Source of the DNA: JAIOSF01 sp963677755
GTDB lineage: Bacteria; Campylobacterota; Campylobacteria; Campylobacterales; Arcobacteraceae
Assembly: GCA_963677755.1 (NCBI GenBank)
Contig: OY782506.1
Coordinates: 1,736,001-1,800,000 of the forward strand
Reading direction: 5' to 3'
Length of the DNA: 64,000 bases
This document shows positions 51,986 to 60,796 of this stretch, piece after piece (the first letter of the stretch is position 1; every line of letters begins with the position of its first letter). The position numbers and the translations under genes were made by a program. The notes beneath the pieces were generated by a model. It was not told the origin of the DNA. It made no database searches and saw nothing but the letters and a program-made list of their open reading frames with translations.

Positions 51986-51999
51986 GTACTTTTAATTGA

Positions 52000-52075
52000 T
52001 GGCAGGCCAAGAGGGACTCGAACCCCCAACACCCGGATTTGGAATCCGGTGCTCTACCATTGGAGCTATTGGCCT
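52000..52075 (-). tRNA. trnW: tRNA-Trp(CCA)
   Basis: 76 nt with encoded 3' CCA. The acceptor AGGCCAA pairs with TTGGCCT. The anticodon loop is tt-CCA-aa between ccgga and tccgg. T-arm ggttcgagtcc. It sits between rpmG and secE, a common location. Confidence 0.97.
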
Positions 52076-52087
52076 TTGCATAGTTTT

Positions 52088-52111
52088 GCAAAAAGCCATT
52101 TGGCTTTTTGC
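52088..52111. other. hairpin between rpmG and tRNA-Trp
   Basis: gcaaaaagcca (52088-52098), tt, tggctttttgc (52101-52111), a perfect 11-base stem with an internal T run. It could terminate transcription in part or serve as a processing site ahead of tRNA-Trp. Confidence 0.6.
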
Positions 52112-52121
52112 GATTAAGAGA

Positions 52122-52286
52122 TTAAGATTTTAACTTAATCTCTTTGTGTGTAGTGTGTTTTTTAAGTCTTGGACTATATTTTTTTACTTCAAACTTTTCA
52201 GAATGAGTTTTTGGATTTTTCATTGTTGTGTAGTTAATGTCACCACTCTCTTCACATTTTAATCCAATTTTAATTCTATCACCCAT
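52122..52286 (-). CDS. rpmG: 50S ribosomal protein L33
   Basis: 54 aa, read directly from the minus strand: MGDRIKIGLKCEESGDINYT at the start and KFEVKKYSPRLKKHTTHKEI near the end. Matches L33 (KIxLxCEESGDINYxTxKN, KKYxPRLxKHTxHKE). Only one Cys (residue 11) remains of the four zinc ligands of the Cys4 type, so it is the zinc-independent form. It starts 6 bases after the tuf stop and is followed by tRNA-Trp. Confidence 0.95.
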   Translation of the reverse strand: MGDRIKIGLKCEESGDINYTTMKNPKTHSEKFEVKKYSPRLKKHTTHKEIKLKS

Positions 52287-52292
52287 AATTGA

Positions 52293-53501
52293 CTACTCAA
52301 TTATCTCAGCAACAACACCAGCACCAACAGTTCTACCACCTTCTCTAATAGCGAACTTTGTACCTTTTTCAAGTGCAACTGGATTAACTAATTCTACTGT
52401 CATTTCAACATTATCACCAGGCATAACCATTTCTGTACCTTCTGGTAAAGTAACTGAACCTGTAACATCTGTTGTTCTTACATAGAATTGAGGTCTATAT
52501 CCACTGAAGAATGGAGTATGTCTTCCACCCTCTTCTTTAGAAAGGATATATGTTTCACATCTGAATTTAGTGTGTGGTGTAATTGAACCTGGCTTAACTA
52601 AAACTTGTCCTCTTTCAACATCTTCTTTAGCAACACCTCTTAAAAGAATACCACAGTTATCACCTGCTTCACCTTGATCCATCTCTTTTCTAAACATCTC
52701 AACACCAGTAACTGTTGTTTTTGCAGTGTCTCTAATACCAACGATTTCAATCTCTTCACCAACTTTGATAGTTCCTTTTTCGATTCTACCTGTAACAACT
52801 GTTCCTCTTCCTGAGATAGAGAAAACATCTTCAACTGGCATTAAGAAATCTTGATCTGTATCTCTTACTGGAGTTGGAATATAAGCATCTACTTCAGCCA
52901 TTAAGTTATAAATTTTTTCTGACCACTCACCAGATTTTCCAGCTTTAGCTTCTTCTAATGCTTGGAATGCAGAACCTGCAACGATTGGAGTATCATCACC
53001 TGGGAAATCATATTGAGAAAGAAGTTCTCTAACTTCCATTTCAACAAGTTCTAACATCTCTTCTTTATCTTCATCATCAAGTTGATCTTCTTTATTTAAG
53101 AATACAACGATGTATGGTACACCTACTTGTTTAGAAAGTAAGATATGCTCTCTTGTTTGTGCCATTGGACCATCAGTAGCAGCAATAACTAAGATAGCAC
53201 CATCCATTTGAGCAGCACCAGTAATCATGTTTTTAACGTAGTCAGCATGTCCTGGACAATCAACGTGTGCGTAGTGTCTAGTTTCTGTTTCATACTCAAC
53301 GTGAGAAGTAGCAATTGTAATTCCTCTTTCTCTTTCTTCTGGAGCGTTATCAATTTGATCGTAATCCATTGTTGCTTGACCATTTTTAAGCCCTAAACAC
53401 ATTGTAATAGCCGCTGTTAATGTTGTTTTACCGTGGTCAACGTGACCAATTGTACCTATATTTACGTGTGGTTTACTTCTGTCAAATTTTTCTTTTGCCA
53501 T
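52293..53501 (-). CDS. tuf: translation elongation factor Tu
   Basis: 402 aa. HVNIGTIGHVDHGKTTLTAA is the P-loop, RGITIATSHVEYETETRHYA switch I, DCPGHADYVKNM switch II, NKEDQLDD the guanine-specificity motif. Domain 2 and 3 segments (GRGTVVTGRIEKGTIKVGEE, RPQFYVRTTDVTGSVTLPEG) are complete. It carries aminoacyl-tRNA to the ribosome. A long hairpin and tRNA-Thr precede it, rpmG follows. Confidence 0.98.
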   Translation of the reverse strand: MAKEKFDRSKPHVNIGTIGHVDHGKTTLTAAITMCLGLKNGQATMDYDQIDNAPEERERGITIATSHVEYETETRHYAHVDCPGHADYVKNMITGAAQMDGAILVIAATDGPMAQTREHILLSKQVGVPYIVVFLNKEDQLDDEDKEEMLELVEMEVRELLSQYDFPGDDTPIVAGSAFQALEEAKAGKSGEWSEKIYNLMAEVDAYIPTPVRDTDQDFLMPVEDVFSISGRGTVVTGRIEKGTIKVGEEIEIVGIRDTAKTTVTGVEMFRKEMDQGEAGDNCGILLRGVAKEDVERGQVLVKPGSITPHTKFRCETYILSKEEGGRHTPFFSGYRPQFYVRTTDVTGSVTLPEGTEMVMPGDNVEMTVELVNPVALEKGTKFAIREGGRTVGAGVVAEIIE

Positions 53502-53529
53502 AATTTTTCCTTAAGATTTTGTTTCATTA

Positions 53530-53570
53530 CCCTCTGAGTAGATAAGCCTTGGGCTAATCTATTCAAAGGG
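53530..53570. other. long hairpin in the tuf leader
   Basis: ccctctgagtagat (53530-53543) and atctattcaaaggg (53557-53570) pair over 13 of 14 positions (one G-T, one C-A mismatch), with aagcc/ggctt-like pairing inside. It lies between tRNA-Thr and tuf and may be a processing or control stem of the co-transcript. Confidence 0.6.
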
Positions 53571-53604
53571 AAAGTTTTATTAATTTTTTGTACTCATTTA
53601 TAAG

Positions 53605-53679
<75 letters not shown>

Positions 53680-53803
53680 GGTATTTTACAATACTTAACC
53701 TGAAATTATACTAAAATGATTACGTGGAATTATTAAATTATTAAAATTATATAAAATGAGTTACGAAATGTTCGTATTGAACTCAGCTTCCAGTGTAATT
53801 TTT

Positions 53804-53880
53804 TGGAGCGGGAGACGAGACTCGAACTCGCGACAATCTGCTTGGAAGGCAGAGGCTCTAGCCAACTGAGCTACTCCCGC
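53804..53880 (-). tRNA. trnG: tRNA-Gly(TCC)
   Basis: 77 nt with encoded CCA. Acceptor GCGGGAG/CTCCCGC pairs fully. Anticodon loop ct-TCC-aa between tctgc and gcaga. Occupies the glyT place. The 124 bases between it and tRNA-Thr(GGT) contain no gene I can see. Confidence 0.96.
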
Positions 53881-53890
53881 TTAATTAGTA

Positions 53891-53975
53891 TGGTGGTGGG
53901 AGAAGGATTTGAACCTTCGAAGCCGTAGGCGGCGGATTTACAATCCGCAGGATTTGACCACTCTCCAATCCCACC
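53891..53975 (-). tRNA. trnY: tRNA-Tyr(GTA)
   Basis: 85 nt with encoded CCA and a long variable arm. Acceptor GGTGGGA with TCCCACC. Anticodon arm gcggatt-GTA-aatccgc. Ten bases from tRNA-Gly. Confidence 0.96.
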
Positions 53976-54029
53976 AAAATTACTGGTATAGCGCTGATCT
54001 TTATAAGATGAACACTGAACAATGATAAA

Positions 54030-54105
54030 TGGAGCTTCAAATAGGACTTGAACCTACGACCTGCTGATTACAAATCAGCTGCTCTACCAACTGAGCTATT
54101 GAAGC
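54030..54105 (-). tRNA. trnT: tRNA-Thr(TGT)
   Basis: 76 nt with encoded CCA. Acceptor GCTTCAA/TTGAAGC pairs fully. Anticodon arm gctgatt-TGT-aatcagc. Matches the thrU place of the ancestral cluster. Confidence 0.96.
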
Positions 54106-54157
54106 ATAAAAACAAAGTTCATTAAATAAATTCACAAAATGAACTTATTTTAATGAA

Positions 54158-54233
54158 TGGTGGCGCGAGACAGAATCGAACTGTCGACACAAAGATTTTC
54201 AGTCTTTTGCTCTACCGACTGAGCTATCGAGCC
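54158..54233 (-). tRNA. trnF: tRNA-Phe(GAA)
   Basis: 76 nt with encoded CCA. Anticodon arm aagact-GAA-aatctt. Acceptor GGCTCGA against TCGCGCC leaves a T-C mismatch at position 4-69. First of the five-tRNA cluster; the promoter of the super-operon should lie to its right (54234-54320). Confidence 0.94.
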
Positions 54234-54319
54234 ATCTTCTTTGTTTTTGGACTGAAATTATATAGAAGCATTACTTAATAAACACTTAATTATTTTAGAA
54301 ATTTGTAAATTTGTAAAAT

Positions 54320-55477
54320 TTAACTATTCTTCTTTATTAATCTTTTAAATTCTTCCCCTCTGTGCACATATGAATTAAACTGATCTAATGATGCTGCTGC
54401 AGGTGAAAGCATATTAATTGAATCGTGTTTTTTGTTTTTTGTTTTTTCTATTATTTGTTCTACTGCTTCTTCTAATGTATAACAAGCTATTGATTCTAAA
54501 TTATATTTTTTTGATAAATCCGATAATCTTTTTGTATTCTTCCCTATTGCAAATATTACAATATTATATTCTTTTAGTTCTTCAAATAAAGGATTTAAGT
54601 CAACCCCCTTGTCATCTCCACCCAAAATAAGATGAATCATTCTCTTTTTATATATTTTAACTGCTTGTATTGTTGCATCTATATTTGTAGCTTTACTATC
54701 ATCTACCCAGAGATTACCATTTTCATCTTTGAACTCTTCAAGTTTATGGGGATCTTGTTTAAAACTATTTATTTTTTTATACTCAATTTTTTGATTATAA
54801 AGTTTTGTTGCTACCATTGCTAGTACTGCATCTTGTAAAAAAGGTTCTTTAAAATTGATTTGAGAAGTATCAATGCTAAATTGCTCAGCTATATCTTGTG
54901 TACTTTTATATGTATAGAGTTTTGCTTTTGTTGTAATACTTTTATATTTTTCAGGGATAATTGCTATATCATCCTCTTGCATCATTGATAATGGTTTTAA
55001 TTTTGCATTTTCATACTCTTTCATTGTCCCATGCCAATAAAGATGATCAGGTGTTATTGATAAAAGTATGTATATGTTTGGTTTTACTTTTGAGGTGTAG
55101 TGTAATGTGAACGATGATGTTTCAAGAATAAGTTTACTATTTCCTTGTAATTTAGCTAATGGAATCCCTATATTCCCACCACAAGAAAAACCATCCTCTT
55201 TTAAAATATGATATAACATTGAAGTTGTGGTTGTTTTCCCATTTGTTCCACTTATCCATATAGTGTATTGAGAGTTATTTAGAAATAAATCATAGTCACT
55301 TATTGGATTTTTCGTATTTTGTACTAATAAATTATGCGGTGGAATACCAGGGCTTACTACAGTTTCCTCTTCACTTTGAAAATCAAATTCATCTTTATCA
55401 TTATCGTCAAATAATTTTACATCACTATATATTTCTTGTACAGCAAGCGCTGTTTTCCCTTTGCCTAAAACTCTCAC
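54320..55477 (-). CDS. murD: UDP-N-acetylmuramoyl-L-alanine--D-glutamate ligase, short form
   Basis: 385 aa, about 50 shorter than the Escherichia coli enzyme, mostly in the N-terminal domain, as usual for this phylum. ATP loop YTIWISGTNGKTTTTSMLYH, LETSSFTLHYT, LSITPDHLYWHGTMKEYENA, and the domain-3 motif DSKATNIDATIQAVK with LILGGDDKGVDL. It adds D-Glu to UDP-MurNAc-L-Ala in the cytoplasm. It follows mraY by 5 bases. Confidence 0.93.
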   Translation of the reverse strand: MRVLGKGKTALAVQEIYSDVKLFDDNDKDEFDFQSEEETVVSPGIPPHNLLVQNTKNPISDYDLFLNNSQYTIWISGTNGKTTTTSMLYHILKEDGFSCGGNIGIPLAKLQGNSKLILETSSFTLHYTSKVKPNIYILLSITPDHLYWHGTMKEYENAKLKPLSMMQEDDIAIIPEKYKSITTKAKLYTYKSTQDIAEQFSIDTSQINFKEPFLQDAVLAMVATKLYNQKIEYKKINSFKQDPHKLEEFKDENGNLWVDDSKATNIDATIQAVKIYKKRMIHLILGGDDKGVDLNPLFEELKEYNIVIFAIGKNTKRLSDLSKKYNLESIACYTLEEAVEQIIEKTKNKKHDSINMLSPAAASLDQFNSYVHRGEEFKRLIKKNS

Positions 55478-55482
55478 AACGA

Positions 55483-56544
55483 TTATCTTATTTTTAAACT
55501 AAGAATTGCTAAAAGATTTGACATAAAGGCTATAATCCAAAATCTGATGATAACTTTATTTTCATGCCAACCTTTCTCTTCAAAATGATGATGAATAGGA
55601 GCCATAAGAAAAACTCTTTTTTGTCGTAATTTAAAACTACCTACTTGCAATATCACAGATAAAGTTTCCATAACAAATAAAAAGCCAATAATCACAAGTA
55701 AAAGTTCACTTTTTCCTACTATGGCTAAATATCCCATAAAGCCACCAATTGCTAAACTACCGCTATCTCCCATAAATACTTGGGCTGGATGGGAGTTATA
55801 CCATAAAAAAGCGATTAAAGAACCAATAAAAGCTGAACCAACAATAGTTAATTCTCCCACAGTTTTAATATTTGGTAAAAGTAAATACCCACTTAATATT
55901 GCATGTCCCGTTATATACACTATTATTGATAAAGTAAAAAAAGAAACTATTGAAGGTACAACAGCTAATCCATCAAGTCCATCGGTAAGATTTACGGCAT
56001 TTGATGTAGCAACCATCACTAATACCCAAAATATTATTGCATAAAATCCCATATCAAATAAGGGATATTTATAAAAAGGAACATACAATGTTGTTGTATG
56101 ATTTGTATAAAACAATACACCAACCACTAAAGCAGCACTTAATGTCTGAAATAGAAGTTTCCCCCTAGCACTTAATCCTGCACTATTTTTATTATTTGAT
56201 ATTTTTGCTAAATCATCTTTAATCCCAATAAGACTAAATAACGCAATTATCAGTATTCCACCTACAACATAGTGGTTATTTAACTGCGCAGTAAGAAGTG
56301 TAGCAATAAGAGTTGTAAAAACAAAAACAACACCACCCATAGTAGGAGTTCCTACTTTTGTTTGATGAGAGTCTGGAGCATGTTCGTAGATAGGTTGACT
56401 TTTTTTCTTATTTTGAGCCCAACGTATAAACTTTGGCATAATATAAAATGTCAAAAAAAATGCTATAAAAAATGCTAATCCTGCTCGAACAGAGATATAT
56501 TGAAAGATATTAATATCAAGATGTCTATAAAACCAATAAAACAA
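55483..56544 (-). CDS. mraY: phospho-N-acetylmuramoyl-pentapeptide transferase
   Basis: 353 aa, ten hydrophobic segments. KVGTPTMGGVVFVFTTLIAT, FSLIGIKDDLAKISNNKNSA (the DD pair), SNAVNLTDGLDGLAVVPSIV, VFMGDSGSLAIGGFMGYLAI and FLMAPIHHHFEEKGWHENKV are the conserved MraY motifs. It makes lipid I at the inner membrane. Divergent from gpmI with an ~80-base shared gap; murD follows. Confidence 0.96.
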   Translation of the reverse strand: MFYWFYRHLDINIFQYISVRAGLAFFIAFFLTFYIMPKFIRWAQNKKKSQPIYEHAPDSHQTKVGTPTMGGVVFVFTTLIATLLTAQLNNHYVVGGILIIALFSLIGIKDDLAKISNNKNSAGLSARGKLLFQTLSAALVVGVLFYTNHTTTLYVPFYKYPLFDMGFYAIIFWVLVMVATSNAVNLTDGLDGLAVVPSIVSFFTLSIIVYITGHAILSGYLLLPNIKTVGELTIVGSAFIGSLIAFLWYNSHPAQVFMGDSGSLAIGGFMGYLAIVGKSELLLVIIGFLFVMETLSVILQVGSFKLRQKRVFLMAPIHHHFEEKGWHENKVIIRFWIIAFMSNLLAILSLKIR

Positions 56545-56624
56545 TTTGAAACCTTTTTAAGTAGTTATGTGTTAATATATTAAATTAAAAAAGGATTATA
56601 TCCTAAAGTTTATTAAGGTTTTAA

Positions 56625-58103
56625 ATGAGAAATAAAAAAACAATTTTAATTATTACTGATGGTATTGGTCATAACAGTTCTTGCGATTTTAACGCTTTTT
56701 GTAATGCTAATAAACCAACTTACGATAAACTATTTAAAGAGGTGCCTTATAGTTTAATACAAACATATGGGGAATATGTTGGACTTCCTGATGGTCAAAT
56801 GGGAAATAGTGAAGTTGGTCATATGAGTATTGGAAGTGGACGAGTGCTTTATCAAGATTTAGTAAAGATTAATTTAGCAATAAAAAATGATACATTAAAA
56901 GAAAACAAAGTTTTACAAGACACATTAAATAATTCAAACAATTTACATATCGTTGGACTTTTAAGTGATGGTGGTGTTCACTCTCATATTAATCATATTA
57001 TTGCATTAGCAAAAATAGGAAAAACAACTAATAAAAAAGTATTTCTACACCTTATAACAGACGGAAGAGATGTAGCACCAGATAGCAGTTATACATATAT
57101 AAAACAAATTGAAGCTATCTGTGATGAAGATATTTCAATAGCTACAATTGGTGGAAGATATTATGGTATGGATAGGGATAATAACTGGAACAGAGTTCAA
57201 AAAGCTTATGATGTCATAGCAAATGGAACTAACAAAACAACACAATCTATTGAAAATTTTGTACAAGAACAATATACAAAAGAGATTTATGATGAATTTT
57301 TAGAGCCTACTTCATTTAATGATTATGAAGGAATTGAAAATAATGATGCTCTTATTTTTGCAAACTTTAGAAGTGACAGAGCAAGAGAACTTAGCGTTGC
57401 TTTTGGCTCAAGTAAATTTAATGAATTCCCAACAAAAGATGTTAAACTTAACATAGCAACAATGACTCAATATGACAAAAATTTACCTTTACCAGTTCTT
57501 TTTCCTAAAGAGATTCCTACAAATGTTTTAAGTGAAGTTATCAGTGAAGCAGGATTATCACAACTTCACACAGCTGAAACAGAAAAATATGCTCATGTAA
57601 CATTTTTCTTTAATGGTGGGAAAGAAGAGCCATTTGAAAATGAGCAAAGAGTTTTAATCCCAAGTCCCAAAGTTGCAACTTATGATATGCAACCAGAGAT
57701 GTCAGCTCATGAAGTAAGTTTAGCTGTACAAAATGGGATGGATGAACAAAAAGATTTTATTGTAGTAAATTTTGCAAATGGTGATATGGTAGGTCATACA
57801 GGTGTTTTTGAAGCGGGAATTAAAGCTGTAGAAGCTGTTGACAAAGAGTTAGGAGTGATTATAGATAAAGCAAAAAGTTGTGGATATAATATAGTCCTTA
57901 CTTCAGACCATGGAAATTGTGAAATGATGAAAGATGCAAATGGTAAAACACTCACAAATCATACAGTTGGTGATGTGTATTGTTTTGTTATAGCAGATGG
58001 TATTACTAAAGTAAAAGAGGGAGCTTTAAATAATATTGCTCCTACAGTTTTAAAATTAATGGACTTAAAGATTCCTAAAGAGATGGATGAACCACTTATA
58101 TAA
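56625..58103 (+). CDS. gpmI: 2,3-bisphosphoglycerate-independent phosphoglycerate mutase
   Basis: 492 aa. TILIITDGIGHNSSCDFNAF (metal Asp), GQMGNSEVGHMSIGSGRVLY (catalytic Ser), HLITDGRDVAPDSSYTYI, FANFRSDRARELSVAF, VVNFANGDMVGHTGVFEAGI and LTSDHGNCEMM place all Mn-binding residues. It interconverts 3- and 2-phosphoglycerate. The stop is 2 bases before the ABC ATPase start, so the genes share a transcript. Confidence 0.95.
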   Translation: MRNKKTILIITDGIGHNSSCDFNAFCNANKPTYDKLFKEVPYSLIQTYGEYVGLPDGQMGNSEVGHMSIGSGRVLYQDLVKINLAIKNDTLKENKVLQDTLNNSNNLHIVGLLSDGGVHSHINHIIALAKIGKTTNKKVFLHLITDGRDVAPDSSYTYIKQIEAICDEDISIATIGGRYYGMDRDNNWNRVQKAYDVIANGTNKTTQSIENFVQEQYTKEIYDEFLEPTSFNDYEGIENNDALIFANFRSDRARELSVAFGSSKFNEFPTKDVKLNIATMTQYDKNLPLPVLFPKEIPTNVLSEVISEAGLSQLHTAETEKYAHVTFFFNGGKEEPFENEQRVLIPSPKVATYDMQPEMSAHEVSLAVQNGMDEQKDFIVVNFANGDMVGHTGVFEAGIKAVEAVDKELGVIIDKAKSCGYNIVLTSDHGNCEMMKDANGKTLTNHTVGDVYCFVIADGITKVKEGALNNIAPTVLKLMDLKIPKEMDEPLI

Positions 58104-58105
58104 AT

Positions 58106-58819
58106 ATGTCAAAATTAACAATATCTAATGTAATTATTACTGAAAAGAACAATACCCTTGTAAATCTTTTCAAAAATATGAATATAAACCTAGAAATTCA
58201 ATCATCATTAGCTTTAGTAGGACAAAGTGGTAGTGGAAAATCATTAACTCTAAAAACTATTTTAGGGATGGTTCCTAAAAATTTAGATGTAGATTTTGAT
58301 TATAAAAGTGATTTTGAATTAAATACAAACAATATAGGATTCATACCTCAAAACCCATTTACCTCACTTTCTCCCATGACCAAAATTTCAAAACAATTTT
58401 TTTGTGATGATGAGAAAATAAAACAACTATTTTCTTTAGTAAAACTTGATTTAAAGTTTAAAGATAAATTTCCTATACAGTTAAGTGGAGGGCAACTTCA
58501 AAGAGTAGTTATAGCAATAGCTTTGAGTAATAATCCAAAGCTTTTATTATTAGATGAACCCACAACTGCTCTTGATAGTGTTAGTAAAATAAATATTCTT
58601 ACAATTTTAAAAGAGTTACAAGAAAAATTGCAATTTTTGATAATTTTTGTAAGCCATGATATTCATAGTGTTGAAAATATCTGTGAAAATATTGCAGTAT
58701 TAAAAGATGGAATGATTTGTGAATTTGGAAAAACTCAAGATATAATACAAAATCCACAAACTTCTTATACAAAAGAGTTACTTGAAAGTAATTTTTCAAA
58801 TAGAGGATTTAGAGTTTGA
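58106..58819 (+). CDS. ABC transporter ATP-binding protein (peptide/nickel type), orphan
   Basis: 237 aa. Walker A ALVGQSGSGKSLTLKTILGM, Q-loop IGFIPQNPFTSLSPM, signature LSGGQLQRVVIAIALSNNPK, Walker B LLLLDEPTTALDS, switch His in FVSHDIHSVENIC. The SLSP after the Q-loop is typical of Dpp/Opp/Nik ATPases. No permease or binding protein is adjacent. It shares a transcript with gpmI upstream, and its stop overlaps the TTG start of the penicillin-binding protein. Confidence 0.85.
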   Translation: MSKLTISNVIITEKNNTLVNLFKNMNINLEIQSSLALVGQSGSGKSLTLKTILGMVPKNLDVDFDYKSDFELNTNNIGFIPQNPFTSLSPMTKISKQFFCDDEKIKQLFSLVKLDLKFKDKFPIQLSGGQLQRVVIAIALSNNPKLLLLDEPTTALDSVSKINILTILKELQEKLQFLIIFVSHDIHSVENICENIAVLKDGMICEFGKTQDIIQNPQTSYTKELLESNFSNRGFRV

Positions 58820-60780
58820 TAAAAAAATTAACTATTTTATTTAGTATTATAACTATTAGTGTACTTGTCTGGTTGTTGTATCTTTATTCACAAATACGAT
58901 TTGATGTGGATAAAATAGTAGACTACAAACCAAAACTCACAACACAGTTCTTTGATAGAAATGGGGTACATTTAGGAAATATATTTGATGATGAAAATAG
59001 ATTATTAGTAAAATATGTAGATATTCCACCAAGAGTGACAGAATCGTTAGTTGCTATTGAAGATACCAATTTTTTTGAACATAGTGGTATAAATGTTGAT
59101 GCTATTATTAGAGCAATTATTAAAGATATAAAAGCTATGGCCTTAGTAGAAGGGGCAAGTACCCTTACTCAACAACTTGTAAAAACAATGGTGCTAACAA
59201 GAGATAAAAAACTTATCAGAAAAATAAAAGAAGTGCTTTTATCTATGAGATTAGAATCTCTTTTATCAAAAGAAGATATTATTGAAAGATACCTAAACCA
59301 AGTATATTTTGGGCATGGGTACTATGGTATTAAAACTGCTGCACAAGGATATTTTCATAAAGAGTTAGATCAACTAACCCTCAAAGAGATAGCTATGCTA
59401 GTTGGACTTCCAAGAGCTCCAAGCTTTTATGACCCAACAAAAAACCTTAAATATTCACTTATACGAGCTAATCAGGTAGTTAATAGACTTTATACTTTAG
59501 GCTGGATTAGTGCTGATGAATATAATAAATCAATCAATGAACTTCCTGTTGTATATAATGATACCCTTACTCGTAATAGAGCCCCATATATTTTAGACCA
59601 TGCTATTAAACAACTAAAAAATGATGTTCCTGATTTAAGAACGGGTGGACATAAAATAGTTCTTACTATAGATTTAGAAGCACAAAAAATAGCACGAAAA
59701 GCATTGCAATATGGATATGAAAAGATCAAACAAAGAGACCCAAATGTAGATAACAATGAAAGCACTACAAAAACACTTAATGGTGCTATGGTAGTTTTAG
59801 AAAACAATACAGGAGCTATACTATCAATGGTTGGTGGTATTGATTACAAAAAATCTTCATTTAATAGAGCAACTCAAAGTTTAAGACAACCAGGAAGTGC
59901 CGTAAAGCCTTTTATTTATCAAGTTGCATTAAATCTTGGATATTCAACTGCTAGTAATCTTACAGATATATCAAGAAACTATAAATATACCTCTAAAGAT
60001 AATGAAGAGAAAATTTGGCAGCCAAAAAACTATGAGAAAAACTTCAAAGGTTTAGTAAGTTTTAGATATGCCCTTGTACACTCAAGAAATCTTGCAACTA
60101 TTAACCTTGTAACAGATATAGGCATCGACATACTTCATAAAGAACTTTTAAGATATGGGTTTAAAGATATTCCATTTGACCTTTCAATTACCCTTGGAAG
60201 TTTTGGAATCTCACCACTTCATTTAAGTGAAGAGTACACAATGTTTTCAAATAATGGTATTATAGTTACCCCTTATCTTATTTCAAGTATCACAAATAGA
60301 TACAATCAAAAAATAACTTTTGAACCAGAAGAAACTTATCTAGGTTCTCCCGAACAATCCTATCTTATGACAACAATATTACGAGATGTTGTAAAAAAAG
60401 GTACAGGAAGAAGTGCAAAGGTAGCAGATATAGAACTTGTTGGAAAAACTGGTACCACAAATAATAATATCGATGCTTGGTTTTGTGGATATTCTCCAAC
60501 TTTACAAACTATAGTGTGGTATGGAAATGATGACAATAAACCAATGGGGAGAAGAGAAACAGGTGGACGAACAGCAGCACCTGCATTTAAATACTTTTAT
60601 CAAAACTGGTTAAAACTTCATCCTGAAATACAAAGAAATTTTGTGATGCCTCCAAATGTATTTGTACAAAAATATAATGGTGAAGATGAGTTTTTTACAG
60701 AAACTTCAAGAGTTCCAAAAGAACGAAATGATGTGGAGATACAAACAGACTATCTTAAAAATAAGAATATCCTTTTTTAA
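58816..60780 (+). CDS. pbpA: class A penicillin-binding protein (PBP1A)
   Basis: 654 aa from TTG 58816 (TTGA overlap with the preceding stop). One N-terminal membrane anchor, then the glycosyltransferase-51 domain (LVAIEDTNFFEHSGINVDAI, GASTLTQQLVK, RKIKEVLLSMRLESLLSKED, YLNQVYFGHGYYGIKTAAQG). The transpeptidase domain has SxxK in RQPGSAVKPFIYQVAL, SRN in HSRNLATINL and KTG in VGKTGTTNNNIDAWFCGYSP. It polymerises and crosslinks peptidoglycan in the periplasm. A convergent terminator follows. Confidence 0.94.
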   Translation: MIKKLTILFSIITISVLVWLLYLYSQIRFDVDKIVDYKPKLTTQFFDRNGVHLGNIFDDENRLLVKYVDIPPRVTESLVAIEDTNFFEHSGINVDAIIRAIIKDIKAMALVEGASTLTQQLVKTMVLTRDKKLIRKIKEVLLSMRLESLLSKEDIIERYLNQVYFGHGYYGIKTAAQGYFHKELDQLTLKEIAMLVGLPRAPSFYDPTKNLKYSLIRANQVVNRLYTLGWISADEYNKSINELPVVYNDTLTRNRAPYILDHAIKQLKNDVPDLRTGGHKIVLTIDLEAQKIARKALQYGYEKIKQRDPNVDNNESTTKTLNGAMVVLENNTGAILSMVGGIDYKKSSFNRATQSLRQPGSAVKPFIYQVALNLGYSTASNLTDISRNYKYTSKDNEEKIWQPKNYEKNFKGLVSFRYALVHSRNLATINLVTDIGIDILHKELLRYGFKDIPFDLSITLGSFGISPLHLSEEYTMFSNNGIIVTPYLISSITNRYNQKITFEPEETYLGSPEQSYLMTTILRDVVKKGTGRSAKVADIELVGKTGTTNNNIDAWFCGYSPTLQTIVWYGNDDNKPMGRRETGGRTAAPAFKYFYQNWLKLHPEIQRNFVMPPNVFVQKYNGEDEFFTETSRVPKERNDVEIQTDYLKNKNILF

Positions 60781-60796
60781 AAATATATTCTTATTT
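60759..60796. terminator. bidirectional terminator between PBP1A and CinA-like genes
   Basis: aaataagaatat (60759-60770) and atattcttattt (60785-60796) are perfect complements with a T/A-rich loop. It overlaps both convergent stop codons. Confidence 0.75.
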
